A stretch of DNA of 64,000 bases from Streptomyces griseoluteus. GTDB taxonomy: Bacteria; Actinomycetota; Actinomycetes; Streptomycetales; Streptomycetaceae. Of the stretch, positions 25,708 through 33,787 are shown one piece after another. Location of the stretch: the NCBI GenBank assembly GCA_000717735.1, contig JOBE01000004.1:124001-188000 (forward strand), written 5' to 3'. Positions within the stretch are counted from its first letter, which is position 1, and the number at the start of each line of letters is the position of its first letter. The notes under the pieces were generated by a model. The model saw only the letters and a program-made list of their open reading frames with translations. It had not been told where the DNA came from and searched no databases. The position numbers were made by a program, and so were the translations under genes.

Positions 25708-26904
25708 CTACCCGGCAGCAGCCAGGGCACGCGAGATCGAGATCAGCAGGTCGCGGTCCTCAGCCTCGGCACAGCGCAGGGCCGCCACGGCGCGGGCCCC
25801 CTGGTCCGGTACGGGCGGCTCCCGGCGCGCGCGGGCCGCGGCCGCCGCCGCGAACATGGCGGCGAGCCCGGCGGCCTCCGCCTCATGCGACGCCGCACCG
25901 CCCTCCTGAGCCCGGCGGCGGGCCGCCTCGCGCACCCCGTCCGTGCAGTGCGCGGACAGGTGGAGCATCCAGTCGTGAATGGTCGTCATCCGGTAGAGCA
26001 GCACCTGTTCGGGACCGGCGTACCAGGGCGGGGAGAGCATGAGGCTGCTCTGCGAGGCGCCCCCGGGGCGGCCGGCCAGCCGCCACAGCGGGCGCAGGGC
26101 GCAGATCCCGACGAGTGGCTGCCAGACGCGGTCGATCAGCGGGGGCCCGTACGCCGGGACGAGCAGCCCCATCCCGATCATCATCCCGCTGACCGAGATG
26201 AACGGGGACAGGCTCTCGTTGAGGGCGTCCCACTCGCCGCCCGCCCAGCGCGCCGCGATCGCGGCCAGCTTGAACGAGCCGAAGATGACATTGGCCAGAC
26301 CCGCGACCACCAGGACCAGCAGTCCTACCCGCAAGGAGGAGTCGACCGCAGTCCTCCTGCGTTGCGCCGTCCTGCGGCCGATGTCAAGGATCCAGCTCCA
26401 GCACACGACGGTCGTGGCCGCGCCGGCGACGACGTACGTGAGGAGGTACAGGACCAGCATCACGCTGATGAACGGGGAGTCGGCGTAGTACGTGTCGAAG
26501 TCCCGGGGGCGCTCCACCGGCACCTCGCCCAGCGCGAACAGCACGACAAGCGCCGCAATCACCGTGCAGCAGCCGGTCAGCCACACCCGGACCCGCCGCC
26601 GGGTCCGGTCGCGTTCCCCCGCCTCGCCCCGCCAGTGGTCCAGCAGCACGAGGGAGGCGCAGGCGTACGCCGTCATGATGCAGTGGACGAGCAGGGCGGA
26701 GAGGTTGCTGATGCTGGCGGCCCGGTTGACCGCGCTGACGGTGGGCGGGGCGGACAGGACGAAGCCGGCGCAGGGCAGCAGGATCAGTGCGTAGACCGTG
26801 ACGACAGTCGGGTTGCGCCAGTCCCGCAGCAAGGAGGGGGTCTTGGCCAGCAGCGCGATACCCAACACCGAGGCCGGTATGTAGTAATTGGTGCCCTCGG
26901 CCAT
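25708..26904 (-). CDS. Multi-helix membrane protein of the MAB_1171c type
   Basis: A 398-residue integral membrane protein with about seven transmembrane helices in the first 240 residues (ASVLGIALLAKTP, VYALILLPCAGFVL, VWLTGCCTVIAALVVLFALG, MLVLYLLTYVVAGAA and others). A cytoplasmic C-terminal region follows, with LLYRMTTIHDWMLHLSAH and a helical Ala/Arg-rich tail. This layout and the WxxLxxxxxLRPLW segment are those of the actinobacterial MAB_1171c-like putative transporter family. Its ATG lies inside the stop of the upstream ImmA-like gene (TGATG), so the two are coupled. The same trio of XRE regulator, ImmA-like protein and this membrane protein is a known association in Streptomyces, but its function is undescribed. 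Confidence 0.8.
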   Translation of the reverse strand: MAEGTNYYIPASVLGIALLAKTPSLLRDWRNPTVVTVYALILLPCAGFVLSAPPTVSAVNRAASISNLSALLVHCIMTAYACASLVLLDHWRGEAGERDRTRRRVRVWLTGCCTVIAALVVLFALGEVPVERPRDFDTYYADSPFISVMLVLYLLTYVVAGAATTVVCWSWILDIGRRTAQRRRTAVDSSLRVGLLVLVVAGLANVIFGSFKLAAIAARWAGGEWDALNESLSPFISVSGMMIGMGLLVPAYGPPLIDRVWQPLVGICALRPLWRLAGRPGGASQSSLMLSPPWYAGPEQVLLYRMTTIHDWMLHLSAHCTDGVREAARRRAQEGGAASHEAEAAGLAAMFAAAAAARARREPPVPDQGARAVAALRCAEAEDRDLLISISRALAAAG

Positions 26905-27488
26905 CAACGGCCCCCGAGGGAGGTCCAGATGCGGCCGGTACGCTCGTCGGAGGCGGTGCGACTGCGGGAACCCAGCAGGAAGGGCCGGAACCGCGCGGCC
27001 AGCAGCCGGCCGAACCGCTCCGCGCGGCGCTCCTCGTCCAGGTCGTAGGCGGTCCGGGTCGCGACGTGCCCGACCGCGTCGCCGAGACTCCAGTGCTCGC
27101 CGAGCAGCCGGGCGGCGGCCGGAGGCCCGGCCTCGGCGCTGGAACCACCGGACGGCCCGGCGTCCCGTGCCTCCTTGCGGTGCCACAACTCGTGCCCCAG
27201 GATCACCATCTGGTGCATCGGCAGGGTGTTCTTCTCCACCGCGACTACCTCGTAGTCGCCCAGGTCGATCCAGAGACCGCTCACCGTCCCGGAGGGGAAC
27301 TCCTCCAGCATGAGGCGGACCTCGCGCCCGCTGCTCTGCGTCAGATGGGCGCAGATGGCCCCCATCAGCCCATGCAACTGCGACGCCTGCCGACCGGAAC
27401 GCATCGCGCCCGCGAACAGCTCATCCCTGTGGTGCCTCATCTCCCGCGAGAGCCCCACCGCGCCCCACATCTTCCCCACCGGACGCAT
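26904..27488 (-). CDS. ImmA/IrrE-like zinc peptidase domain protein
   Basis: A protein of about 194 residues with an intact metalloprotease motif, GHELWHRKEA (HExxH). It is preceded by LWIDLGDYEVVAVEKNTLP and followed by a helical region with TAYDLDEERRAERFG, which may supply the third ligand. In phages, ICEs and IrrE systems such proteins cleave a partner XRE-type repressor. Here the XRE-like gene lies 109 bp upstream on the same strand. The start is uncertain: GTG at 27560, ATG at 27488 and two further codons are possible, none with a perfect ribosome site. The stop overlaps the start of the membrane protein gene. Confidence 0.78.
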   Translation of the reverse strand: MRPVGKMWGAVGLSREMRHHRDELFAGAMRSGRQASQLHGLMGAICAHLTQSSGREVRLMLEEFPSGTVSGLWIDLGDYEVVAVEKNTLPMHQMVILGHELWHRKEARDAGPSGGSSAEAGPPAAARLLGEHWSLGDAVGHVATRTAYDLDEERRAERFGRLLAARFRPFLLGSRSRTASDERTGRIWTSLGGR

Positions 27489-27597
27489 CCCTTGCTGACA
27501 TACCGGACTCCACGCGCCGCACACGCGCCGCGAGCATTCTGTCAGCTTGTACGACCGCACCCGTCGGGGCGGGTACCCACGGAGTCAGGCCCCGGTG

Positions 27598-28314
27598 TCA
27601 GCTCCCGCCCGCCCCTTGCTCCCGGGCACGGTCCTCGCGTGAGCGCCGGGCGATGGACTCGATCAGGGCGATGATGGGCTGTGCGGTGTCGTCGGGAACG
27701 TCGGCCAGGGCGCGGGCGGCGTAGTTCACCACGCCGTGCTCCGCTCCGGGGGCAGCTGCCTCTCGGTCCCGGAGCCGCTGGAGGTCCTCGTCCTGGCGGG
27801 CGACGGTGCGCTCCAGCAGGTCCTTGTAGATGCGCTGGAGCACCCGGTCCAAAGCCTCGGTCGGTTCGGCGACGAGGAACTCGATACTCTCGCCGAAAAA
27901 GGCGGCGATCCCGTCGGCATGGTTGAGGTTAGGGGCCTTGCCCGTCTTGATCATCTTGTCGAGCCACTGGGCACTCGTCCCCGCTCCAGCGGCGATCTCC
28001 GCGAGCGAGTACGTCCGGCGGCTTCCGTCCGGGGACTCCTTCAGACGCGTGCGACGCAGGAACAGGATGCGGTCCACGACCTGGTGGGGGCGCTCTTCCA
28101 GCTCAGCGTCCCCGCCCCGGACCACCGACAGGGCCGTAACGGGCCGGCCGCGCAGCAGCGCGTCCACGGCCGCCGGCTCCAGACCGGAGGCAAAGGACAG
28201 TCCGCCCTCCCCCTCGATCCGCAGGACCTCGGCAGGCCGGAGCCCGCTACGCTCGGCCAGAGCGGCGATCCGCCGCGCGGTGCCGGCCGGGTCCGGAGCA
28301 GACCTCTCGCTCAC
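27598..28314 (-). CDS. XRE-like helix-turn-helix regulator
   Basis: A 238-residue protein. The central part contains a helix-turn-helix (YSLAEIAAGAGTSAQWLDKM) followed by NLNHADGIAAFFGESIEFLV, the standard arrangement in actinobacterial XRE regulators that pair with ImmA-like peptidases. The N-terminal 70 residues may be a second small helical domain. The C-terminal part is helical and charged (VLQRIYKDLLERTVARQDED), probably for dimerisation. It is the first gene of a three-gene set with the peptidase and the membrane protein. Likely a repressor inactivated by the peptidase; that is inference from known ImmR/ImmA pairs. Confidence 0.78.
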   Translation of the reverse strand: MSERSAPDPAGTARRIAALAERSGLRPAEVLRIEGEGGLSFASGLEPAAVDALLRGRPVTALSVVRGGDAELEERPHQVVDRILFLRRTRLKESPDGSRRTYSLAEIAAGAGTSAQWLDKMIKTGKAPNLNHADGIAAFFGESIEFLVAEPTEALDRVLQRIYKDLLERTVARQDEDLQRLRDREAAAPGAEHGVVNYAARALADVPDDTAQPIIALIESIARRSREDRAREQGAGGS

Positions 28315-28442
28315 ATGAACCCCCTCGGCAGGCTTCGCCTACTCGGCTGAATGGTGACACGGGCACGAATTGCCAAGCAGGACAGTAGCTTCGCACAACC
28401 AGAAAAGCAACCACAACTGAACAGAGCTCAACCACCGTTGCA

Positions 28443-28712
28443 TCACAACTGGCTCAAAGCAGGGCGAATAGGGGACGACTCTCTGCCGGGCCGCAGGATC
28501 CGCGCCATCTCACCCTCGACACCGACAAGGCGGGGGAAGTGCTGCACGGCCTCGACACTGACGACGGCTCCGAACGCCCCGTCCTGCCGGCACCTCCGCT
28601 CCGCGCCCCCCTCGGCGAGCCGCAGCCGGCCCGACCGCTCGCCCAGCAGAGGCACCGCCACCCGATGCGGCCCCCTTACGGCTGGCCGCATCGGCAGGTC
28701 CGGGGCACACAC
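28443..28712 (-). pseudogene. Methyltransferase fragment
   Basis: The frame contains DGAFGAVVSVEAVQHFPRLV, then EGEMARILRPG, matching the motif II to motif III region of class I SAM-dependent methyltransferases (normally FDAVVSVEAIQHF then ARVLRPGG). The preceding part is scrambled, motif I (GCGTG) is absent and the frame ends soon after. A decayed remnant of a larger gene. Confidence 0.5.
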
Positions 28713-29119
28713 GGTGTGTTCCGGGTCAGATCGCGCAGGAGGGTAGCCCGGGCTTGGGGCGGGGATCGGGCTGCGGACCGCGCTGTCGGGCCGGTCCGTG
28801 CCGGCCTGCGCTGGGCTGGGCTGGGCTGGAACCGTGGTGGCGAATGCCGCCCCCGGCCCATCAGAGATCCAGGACCTCTAATTACTAACAAATTTGAGGT
28901 GTCGTCGTGGCAATGGGGCTTGCCCACGGGGTCTGAATCGGCGGCAGCGTAGTGGCGGGCTCGGTGGAGGGGGCGGCAGCGGCCTGTGCGGATGGCTGAC
29001 AGGTCGGCGCGCGGTGGCTGGCGCCCATGGGCAGGTCCCGCTCCTCCTCCGGCTCGATCGGCGGCAGGACCGGGCGACCACTGTTGTGGTCCTCAAGCCG
29101 CTCACCAAACGCTTCTTGA
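28713..29119. other. 407-bp stretch without a supported gene
   Basis: Open frames exist on both strands but without coding bias or recognisable motifs. A local low-GC patch (CTCTAATTACTAACAAATTT, about 28877-28896) is unusual here and could be promoter or junction DNA. Confidence 0.35.
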
Positions 29120-29614
29120 TCACGTTGAGGTATCAGGCATGAAGGCGTACGTCCGGAGCGGATCGACGTGCAGTTCGTGCGGGCCCATGCAATCCGCGGC
29201 GAGAGTGGCCACGCGTGCCCCGCACCTGCACGCCATGTTGCGGCCTCCGGTTCCAAGCGGCCCGCAGCATCCGTGGTGCATGCCCAGCGAGCGGGTCAGC
29301 TGCAGACTCGACACGTCCTGCGGATGCACGATCACGGAGTTCCTGGGTCCGGCAGGCACCATCCCGGTCATGCCCGGTGGCATGAGAAGCGCGCGGTTGC
29401 CCTGCACGTCCGGGGTCTGGGCATCTGGGATTTCGAAGGGGGCGCCCCAGGGTTCGGGATCGATGGCATAGCTGCCTTGGGGGACAGTCGATGGCGCGAG
29501 CCGTGTCGTGCAGTGGCGGTCCTTGTCGTGCACGGAGACGTCCGGGACGCCCGGAACCTCTTTCAAGTCCGAGGTGAGTCTGGCGCCGCACTTCGCGCAG
29601 TAGAAGACCGTCAT
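29120..29614 (-). CDS. Cys-rich conserved hypothetical protein (zinc-ribbon-like)
   Basis: A 164-residue protein beginning MTVFYCAKCGARLTSDLKEV, with a CxxC knuckle (Cys6, Cys9) and a second Cys-rich part near the C-terminus (HHGCCGPLG, then NMACRCGARVATLAADC). Spacing suggests one or two bound zinc ions. The middle has conserved-looking segments (GSYAIDPEPWGAPF, MVPAGPRNSVIVHPQDV). The general pattern is of a small protein family seen widely in Streptomyces genomes with no assigned function. No strong ribosome site precedes the ATG at 29614. It lies among transposon remnants but looks intact. Confidence 0.75.
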   Translation of the reverse strand: MTVFYCAKCGARLTSDLKEVPGVPDVSVHDKDRHCTTRLAPSTVPQGSYAIDPEPWGAPFEIPDAQTPDVQGNRALLMPPGMTGMVPAGPRNSVIVHPQDVSSLQLTRSLGMHHGCCGPLGTGGRNMACRCGARVATLAADCMGPHELHVDPLRTYAFMPDTST

Positions 29615-29666
29615 ACGAGCCGTTGTATCCCACCGACAACGTCGGTTACGACTGCGTTTTTCCTGC

Positions 29667-29850
29667 TCAGCCCGCCTGTCCGATGCAGGCGGTGGGAAAG
29701 GTGATGGACTCGTCGAAGGTGATCCGGCTCTGGAGGCAGTGGTGGAGCTGGCCGAGCATGCGGTTGAACAGGTGCCGCAGGGCTTGGGCGTGCCAGTCCA
29801 GGGGGGGGGCACACCTGCGGCAGTACCTCTGATGCAACCGTGGGTACGCC
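29667..29850 (-). pseudogene. IS110-family transposase C-terminal remnant
   Basis: The end of the frame (HAQALRHLFNRMLGQLHHCL, then TFDESITFPTA) resembles the tail of IS110-type transposases, where a helix with N-R-x-x-G-x-L-H-x-C-L precedes a Y/F-D-E motif. The N-terminal catalytic domain is absent. A run of nine G at 29801-29809 interrupts the upstream part. Confidence 0.5.
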
Positions 29851-30007
29851 CGTGCAGACAACCGTCGGTGCAACCTTCCCGGGGCGGCGAACAGGCCGGC
29901 CGCGGGACCGGCTTGCCCACGGCCCGCGACCGGGGCACGCGTGGTGGCGCACACCGGTCGCGGATGTGGGGGCGCCGGTTACCGGCGGCGGAGCAGGGTC
30001 AGGACCA

Positions 30008-30229
30008 TCAGCGCCTGCCGGGCGAGACCGCGCTGGCGAGGGCGCCGATGGTCTCGCGCAGAGCGGGCAGGTCATGCAGGACGTAGCCGAGGAACAGCAG
30101 GGCGAGCAGGATCACCGCTCCGTGGCGGCGCAGGAAAGCCACATCGGGCTCCGCGGCCCGCTCCGGGGCGGGCTGCTGGACGGGCTGCACAACGGACTGC
30201 TCGGTGGGCTGCTGGGTCGAGTCGAACAT
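30008..30229 (-). CDS. Small single-pass membrane protein
   Basis: A 73-residue protein: a Gln/Pro-rich N-terminal half (MFDSTQQPTEQSVVQPVQQP), one transmembrane segment (GAVILLALLFLGYVLHDLPA) and a short tail. A clear ribosome site, AGGGGG, lies 7 bases before the ATG at 30229, which distinguishes it from the much longer frame that runs through from upstream. No function recognised. Confidence 0.65.
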   Translation of the reverse strand: MFDSTQQPTEQSVVQPVQQPAPERAAEPDVAFLRRHGAVILLALLFLGYVLHDLPALRETIGALASAVSPGRR

Positions 30230-30302
30230 GGATGTCCCCCTGGCTGAGTGTGGGATGACCGGTCCGTCGACGCGGCGATCCGCACCTTCAAGGAAGAAGG
30301 GG

Positions 30303-30491
30303 TTAGCTGTTGCTGGCCATGACGTCGGAGACGTTCGCGTGGAGACGTGAGGCGGGAGGGCGGTTTCCGGCGGTGGTGCGAGGCCGGTGGTAGTTGTAGT
30401 GGACATTCCAGACCACGATCGCCCGGGGTCGCTCTTCTTCGGGGGTCCACTGTCGGGCGTAGAGCAGCTCTTCGGCGAGGATTCGTCGAAC
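30303..30491 (-). pseudogene. IS481-family transposase C-terminal remnant
   Basis: Sixty-odd codons ending in TAA at 30303 read RRILAEELLYARQWTPEEER, then WNVHYNYHRPRTTAGN and SDVMASNS. This is the tail of an rve-type (IS481) integrase, with the conserved HYNYHRPHTA-like motif. The upstream DDE core is missing; the DNA before it belongs to something else. Confidence 0.8.
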
Positions 30492-30613
30492 GGCACCACA
30501 TCACCCAGGCACAGCTCCCACGGCATAACGTCCTGAGCCATCCGACTGGGAAGCTGCCGCGGCAGCACCGTGGTGATCGCCAGAGCGGTACCGCGGGTCT
30601 CCTCATTGGTCAT
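30492..30613 (-). pseudogene. 5' fragment of an unknown gene, cut by the IS481 remnant
   Basis: An ATG at 30613 with AGGAA about 10 bases upstream starts a plausible peptide (MTNEETRGTALAITTVLPRQ, then DVMPWELCLGDVVPFDE). It loses coding character where the IS481 tail begins near 30491. It looks like the start of a gene truncated by transposition. The family is not recognised. Confidence 0.35.
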
Positions 30614-30619
30614 GATCTA

Positions 30620-31039
30620 TGTTTCCTGCACGGGGAGCAGCTTGAAGAACTGGCCATCCGGGAGGTAGCGGGCGGCTGGGCCATCAATGTGACGCCTCGA
30701 GAACTAGTTGGCGTGCGCATGCAGCGCATAGACCCCGCTCCGGAGCTCCAGCTGAATGAGCGGCGGTGGCTACTGGTGCTCGCCTCGCGCTTGCCGCTCC
30801 CGGTGCGGTTCGGCGAACCGTCCGAGCGCTTCCCCAAGTACTGGAACGCGATGACGCGGATTCCCGGAGAGCCGCTGGACCACGGCTCGATCAGCCGCGG
30901 CAATCACGCGGCCAAGGCGCAGGCGGGGTCGTGGTCTCTGTCCCTACTGTCACCCCATCTCCCACTCACAGGGCGGGCGCATGCTGACCTCCAGCCGATC
31001 ACAGCCCATAGCGCCGCCGGCGAGGACCACGAAGCATGA
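30620..31039 (+). pseudogene. Possible gene fragment of unknown function
   Basis: The frame reads EQLEELAIREVAGGWAINV, then NERRWLLVLASRLPLPVRFG and SERFPKYWNAMTRIPGEPLD, which looks protein-like with moderate third-position bias. It has no start codon with a ribosome site and its end (31000 on) degenerates toward the repeat at 31064. Possibly the inside of a truncated gene. Confidence 0.3.
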
Positions 31040-31063
31040 GGTCGAGCCTCGCAGGCCCACAGA

Positions 31064-31245
31064 GGATCAGGCCGGATCAGGGAGCGGGGTCCGGTGCATG
31101 AGGTCTCCCCAGGCCCGCAGGGCCTGGGGGACGCCTCGCGAGGCGGAGGAGGGCGCCATGGCGGAGCCATGGAGACCGACGACAACGCGGCGAGGCTCGG
31201 TGCCAGACCCCGCGAGCCCGGCATGATCCGAACGAGAGGCCCTAG
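31064..31245. repeat. CTAG-bounded dispersed repeat (copy A, left end lost)
   Basis: It shares GGATCAGGCCGGATCAGGGA, GCGGGGTCCGGTGCAT and CCCCAGGCCCGCAGGGCC with the copy at 45843-45974, and ends GCATGATCCGAACGAGAGG, then CCCTAG. The middle carries an extra segment with its own hairpins (CTCGCGAG, GCCATGGCGGAGCCATGG). The usual left end (CTAGGGTCTTTCG) is missing. The CTAG at 31242-31245 lies nine bases before the start codon of the LysR gene. Confidence 0.75.
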
Positions 31246-31254
31246 GCTCGTGGT

Positions 31255-32208
31255 GTGGATCTCGCAGCGGTACGCACCTTTCTCGCCGTCGTGGACACGG
31301 GCCGGTTCCGTCAGGCGGCCGACGAGCTGGCGATCACCCAGCAGGCCGTCTCCAAGCGCGTCGCCGCGCTGGAGAAGGAGCTCGGCGTGCGCCTGCTGAC
31401 CCGCACCCCGCACGGTGCGGAGGTGACGATCGACGGACAGGCGTTCCTGCCGCACGCGCGCGCACTGCTCCACGCCGAGGCGCGTGCCATGGCCCCGGTG
31501 CGGCCCGGTGGGCGCGCGCTGCGGGTGGACGTGATCGGCCGGCGGCTCGCGCCCGCGGCGCTGCTGCGCGCGTTCCACCGGGCGTTCCCCGGGATCGAGC
31601 TCGACGTCGTGACCCTGTTCGACGCCGAGGCGGCCGTCGCCGCGCTCCGGGCGGGCACGATCGACGCGTCCTTCCGGGCGGTCACCATGCCCGGCCTGCG
31701 GCTGCCCGAGGGCGTCGAGGCGTTTCCGGTCCTGGACGAGCCGCTCCAGCTCCTGACCGGTCCCGCGCACGCGCTCGCGGGCGCCCGTGTCGTGACGCCC
31801 GAGCGGCTCGTCGGGCACCGGATCTGGATTCCGGGCATCGTCAGCGGCACCGAGTGGGCCGCCTACTACGCGGACCTCGCCGCCGCGTTCGGGCTCACCA
31901 TCGAGGTGACGGGTCCCGACTTCGGGACCGAGGCGCTGTTCGACGCCGTCGCGGACTCCCCCGAACTCGCCACCTTCGTGGGCGAGCAGACCCGTCTCGT
32001 CTGGCCCGAGGGCCACGATCTGCGGCGCGTCGCCGTGCACGGGCCGACACCGGTGTATCCGCACTCCCTGCTGTGGGCCGTGGACAACCCGCACCCGGCA
32101 CTCGCCACCCTCCGGTCCCACCTCGCCGACTCGGGGTCCGCCGACCGGGGCACCGACATCTGGACACCCGCCTGGGCCCGGCCCCGAGAGCCCCGCCAGG
32201 AGCCATAG
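31255..32208 (+). CDS. LysR family transcriptional regulator
   Basis: A 317-residue LysR-type regulator. The winged helix is at residues 1-60 (FLAVVDTGRFRQAADELAIT, QQAVSKRVAALEKELGVRLL), followed by the linker helix and a periplasmic-binding-like co-inducer domain (ALRVDVIGRRLAPAALLRAF onward). The start is GTG at 31255. Only nine bases separate it from the end of repeat copy A, so no ribosome site is visible; the message may be leaderless or nearly so, with promoter elements inside the repeat. No divergent target gene remains upstream, where the repeat and remnants lie. Confidence 0.88.
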   Translation: MDLAAVRTFLAVVDTGRFRQAADELAITQQAVSKRVAALEKELGVRLLTRTPHGAEVTIDGQAFLPHARALLHAEARAMAPVRPGGRALRVDVIGRRLAPAALLRAFHRAFPGIELDVVTLFDAEAAVAALRAGTIDASFRAVTMPGLRLPEGVEAFPVLDEPLQLLTGPAHALAGARVVTPERLVGHRIWIPGIVSGTEWAAYYADLAAAFGLTIEVTGPDFGTEALFDAVADSPELATFVGEQTRLVWPEGHDLRRVAVHGPTPVYPHSLLWAVDNPHPALATLRSHLADSGSADRGTDIWTPAWARPREPRQEP

Positions 32209-32257
32209 ACTCGGACGCCGAGTGCGGACAGCGGGTTCAGGGGGAAGGCGGCCGGTG

Positions 32258-32623
32258 ATGAGGTGGAACCTCGATGCCGTGGTGGGGGTGTCCGTGGGGC
32301 TGGTCGGGGTGGGGCTCGTGGTCGCCGGGGTGGTCTGGAAGGGACGTGCGGTGCGGCCGTTCGCGGCCTCGCGGGCCCGGTCCGCGGCCCAGCGGGAGTA
32401 CGCGCGCGATCTGCAGCGGGCCGCCGACCAGGTGATCGCGACGGCCCGCCGGTCCGCCGGCGAGGGCGAACCGGCGATCGTCACCGTCGAGGCCGTGGTG
32501 CGGACGACGCGGGAGCGCTACGGGTACACCGAGGTGGAGCGTCCGCACGCGGCGGCTGCGCTGCGCCGCCGGTACGAGCACTGGCGGTGCGCGGTCGACT
32601 GCGTCACGGACGCCTACGGCTGA
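32258..32623 (+). CDS. Small membrane-anchored hypothetical protein
   Basis: A 121-residue protein with one N-terminal transmembrane segment (AVVGVSVGLVGVGLVVAGVV) and a soluble helical tail rich in Arg and Ala (REYARDLQRAADQVIATARR, PHAAAALRRRYEHWRCAVDC). GGGAAGG lies upstream of the tandem GTG-ATG start. Its last ten bases overlap the end of the convergent gene at 32614. No family recognised. Confidence 0.65.
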   Translation: MRWNLDAVVGVSVGLVGVGLVVAGVVWKGRAVRPFAASRARSAAQREYARDLQRAADQVIATARRSAGEGEPAIVTVEAVVRTTRERYGYTEVERPHAAAALRRRYEHWRCAVDCVTDAYG

Positions 32624-33060
32624 ACGTCCGCCTGGGGCACGGGCGTTCCCTGGTGGTAGTACATCCGCAGGGCCGAGCCCCCGGGCGCGCGGCGCCAGAG
32701 CGAGCTGCGCCGGGCCCGGTGGCCGTCGCGGAGCGTCTCGTACGTGAGGTGGACGAGGCCGGGGGCGAGGAGGACTCCGGTGACGGCCTCCGGTTCGTAG
32801 TGCGTTCCGTCTTCCACGCTGCCCGCCATCCCGGGCAGGGCGGCGAGCATCTCCTCGTACGTCCAGCGCCGGCCGGAGGCGCCGACCTCGACGAACTCGG
32901 GGTCGAGCAGCTCGGCGGCGAGCGCCCGGGAGAGGCGCACGGACGGGTCCAGGAGGCGTAGTTCGCCCGCGATGGCTTCGGCGACCGCGGGGTCCACGTC
33001 GGCGGCCTGCGGTACGGGGGCGTGCGAGAGGGGCGTTCGGTGCTCCTGGTGGTACGTCAT
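32614..33060 (-). CDS. NTF2-like (DUF4440-type) protein
   Basis: A 148-residue protein with the SnoaL/NTF2-like fold pattern: VAEAIAGELRLLDPSVRLSR, then LLDPEFVEVGASGRRWTYEE, and alternating strands ending SSLWRRAPGGSALRMYYHQG. This matches small DUF4440-type proteins, which usually act as binding or isomerase-like domains. No catalytic residues can be assigned. Single gene, convergent with its neighbour. Confidence 0.75.
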   Translation of the reverse strand: MTYHQEHRTPLSHAPVPQAADVDPAVAEAIAGELRLLDPSVRLSRALAAELLDPEFVEVGASGRRWTYEEMLAALPGMAGSVEDGTHYEPEAVTGVLLAPGLVHLTYETLRDGHRARRSSLWRRAPGGSALRMYYHQGTPVPQADVQP

Positions 33061-33165
33061 GCGGGCATTCTGCCCGGTCGGCGCGCTGGTCGGCGCGGGG
33101 ATTTTCCCCGGGCCGGCCGACCGAAGGCCGACCGGCGACCGACCGCCGGCCGACCGACCGGTGCG

Positions 33166-33540
33166 TCAGCCGCCGGACGCCTTCGCGTAGTCGCCGAAGC
33201 CGGACCAGTCGAGGACGACGCAGGCGTCGTCGCCGACGACCCAGGCGTCGTGGCCGGGCGTGACTTCCATGAAGTCGCCTGCCCCGAACTCCGTCGATTC
33301 GCCGTCGTCCATGACGACGTTCAGCCGGCCGCTGACCACGTAACCGACGTGCGAGGCCTGACAGCTGTCGGTGCCCGCGATCGGCTTGACGTGCTGGGAC
33401 CACTTCCAGCCCGGCTCGAACACGGCGCGCCCGACCGGGCCGCCTCCACTGGTGAGCAGGTCGAGCCTGCCCTTGCCGTCCTCGAAGGGACGGGTCTCGT
33501 CCGCTTCGTCGAAGTTCTTACGTACGATGCCGGCCATCAT
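33166..33540 (-). CDS. Cupin domain protein
   Basis: A 124-residue single-domain cupin. Cupin motif 1 is degenerate (KWSQHVKPIAGTDSCQASHV) and motif 2 is GDFMEVTPGHDAWVVGDD, with GYVVSGRLNVVMDDG between them. His and acidic residues could bind a metal. GGAG lies just before the ATG pair at 33540. Function unknown; similar small cupins occur beside stress genes in Streptomyces. It is divergent from the SPW-repeat gene. Confidence 0.8.
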   Translation of the reverse strand: MMAGIVRKNFDEADETRPFEDGKGRLDLLTSGGGPVGRAVFEPGWKWSQHVKPIAGTDSCQASHVGYVVSGRLNVVMDDGESTEFGAGDFMEVTPGHDAWVVGDDACVVLDWSGFGDYAKASGG

Positions 33541-33664
33541 CCACTCCCGGCGGTGGAGAGGTGGGTCCCCGAGTCCACTTCCAGGCTACGCCGGGATGCC
33601 GTCGGCCACCCGGTCTGGCCGCCGTCGCCGCTTGGCGGTTCTGCGCACATCCGCCATCCCAAAT

Positions 33665-33719
33665 TTGTGCGCATCCCATAGGGGACAGACCTACACATAA
33701 AGGTCAGATAAGCGCACAA
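33665..33719. promoter_or_regulatory. Nested inverted repeats upstream of SPW gene
   Basis: TTGTGCGC (33665-33672) and GCGCACAA (33712-33719) form a perfect 8-bp repeat. Inside it GACCT (33688-33692) and AGGTC (33701-33705) form another. The region is AT-rich for this genome (CTACACATAAAGG), consistent with a promoter or operator for the gene at 33788. Confidence 0.45.
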
Positions 33720-33787
33720 TGAAACAGCGGCATCCTTCGCCGCACCTGCTTGTCAGACGCGCAAGACGCCAGAAGGAGGCGAGTCGT

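Noticed and set aside
28885..29256. Minus-strand frame with a Pro/Glu-rich product after the Cys-rich gene
   Set aside because: Overlaps the end of the Cys-rich gene in another frame and has no start site or family resemblance.
30008..30613. 201-codon minus frame as one gene
   Set aside because: It joins an unknown 5' fragment, an out-of-frame IS481 tail and a small membrane protein gene that has its own strong ribosome site.
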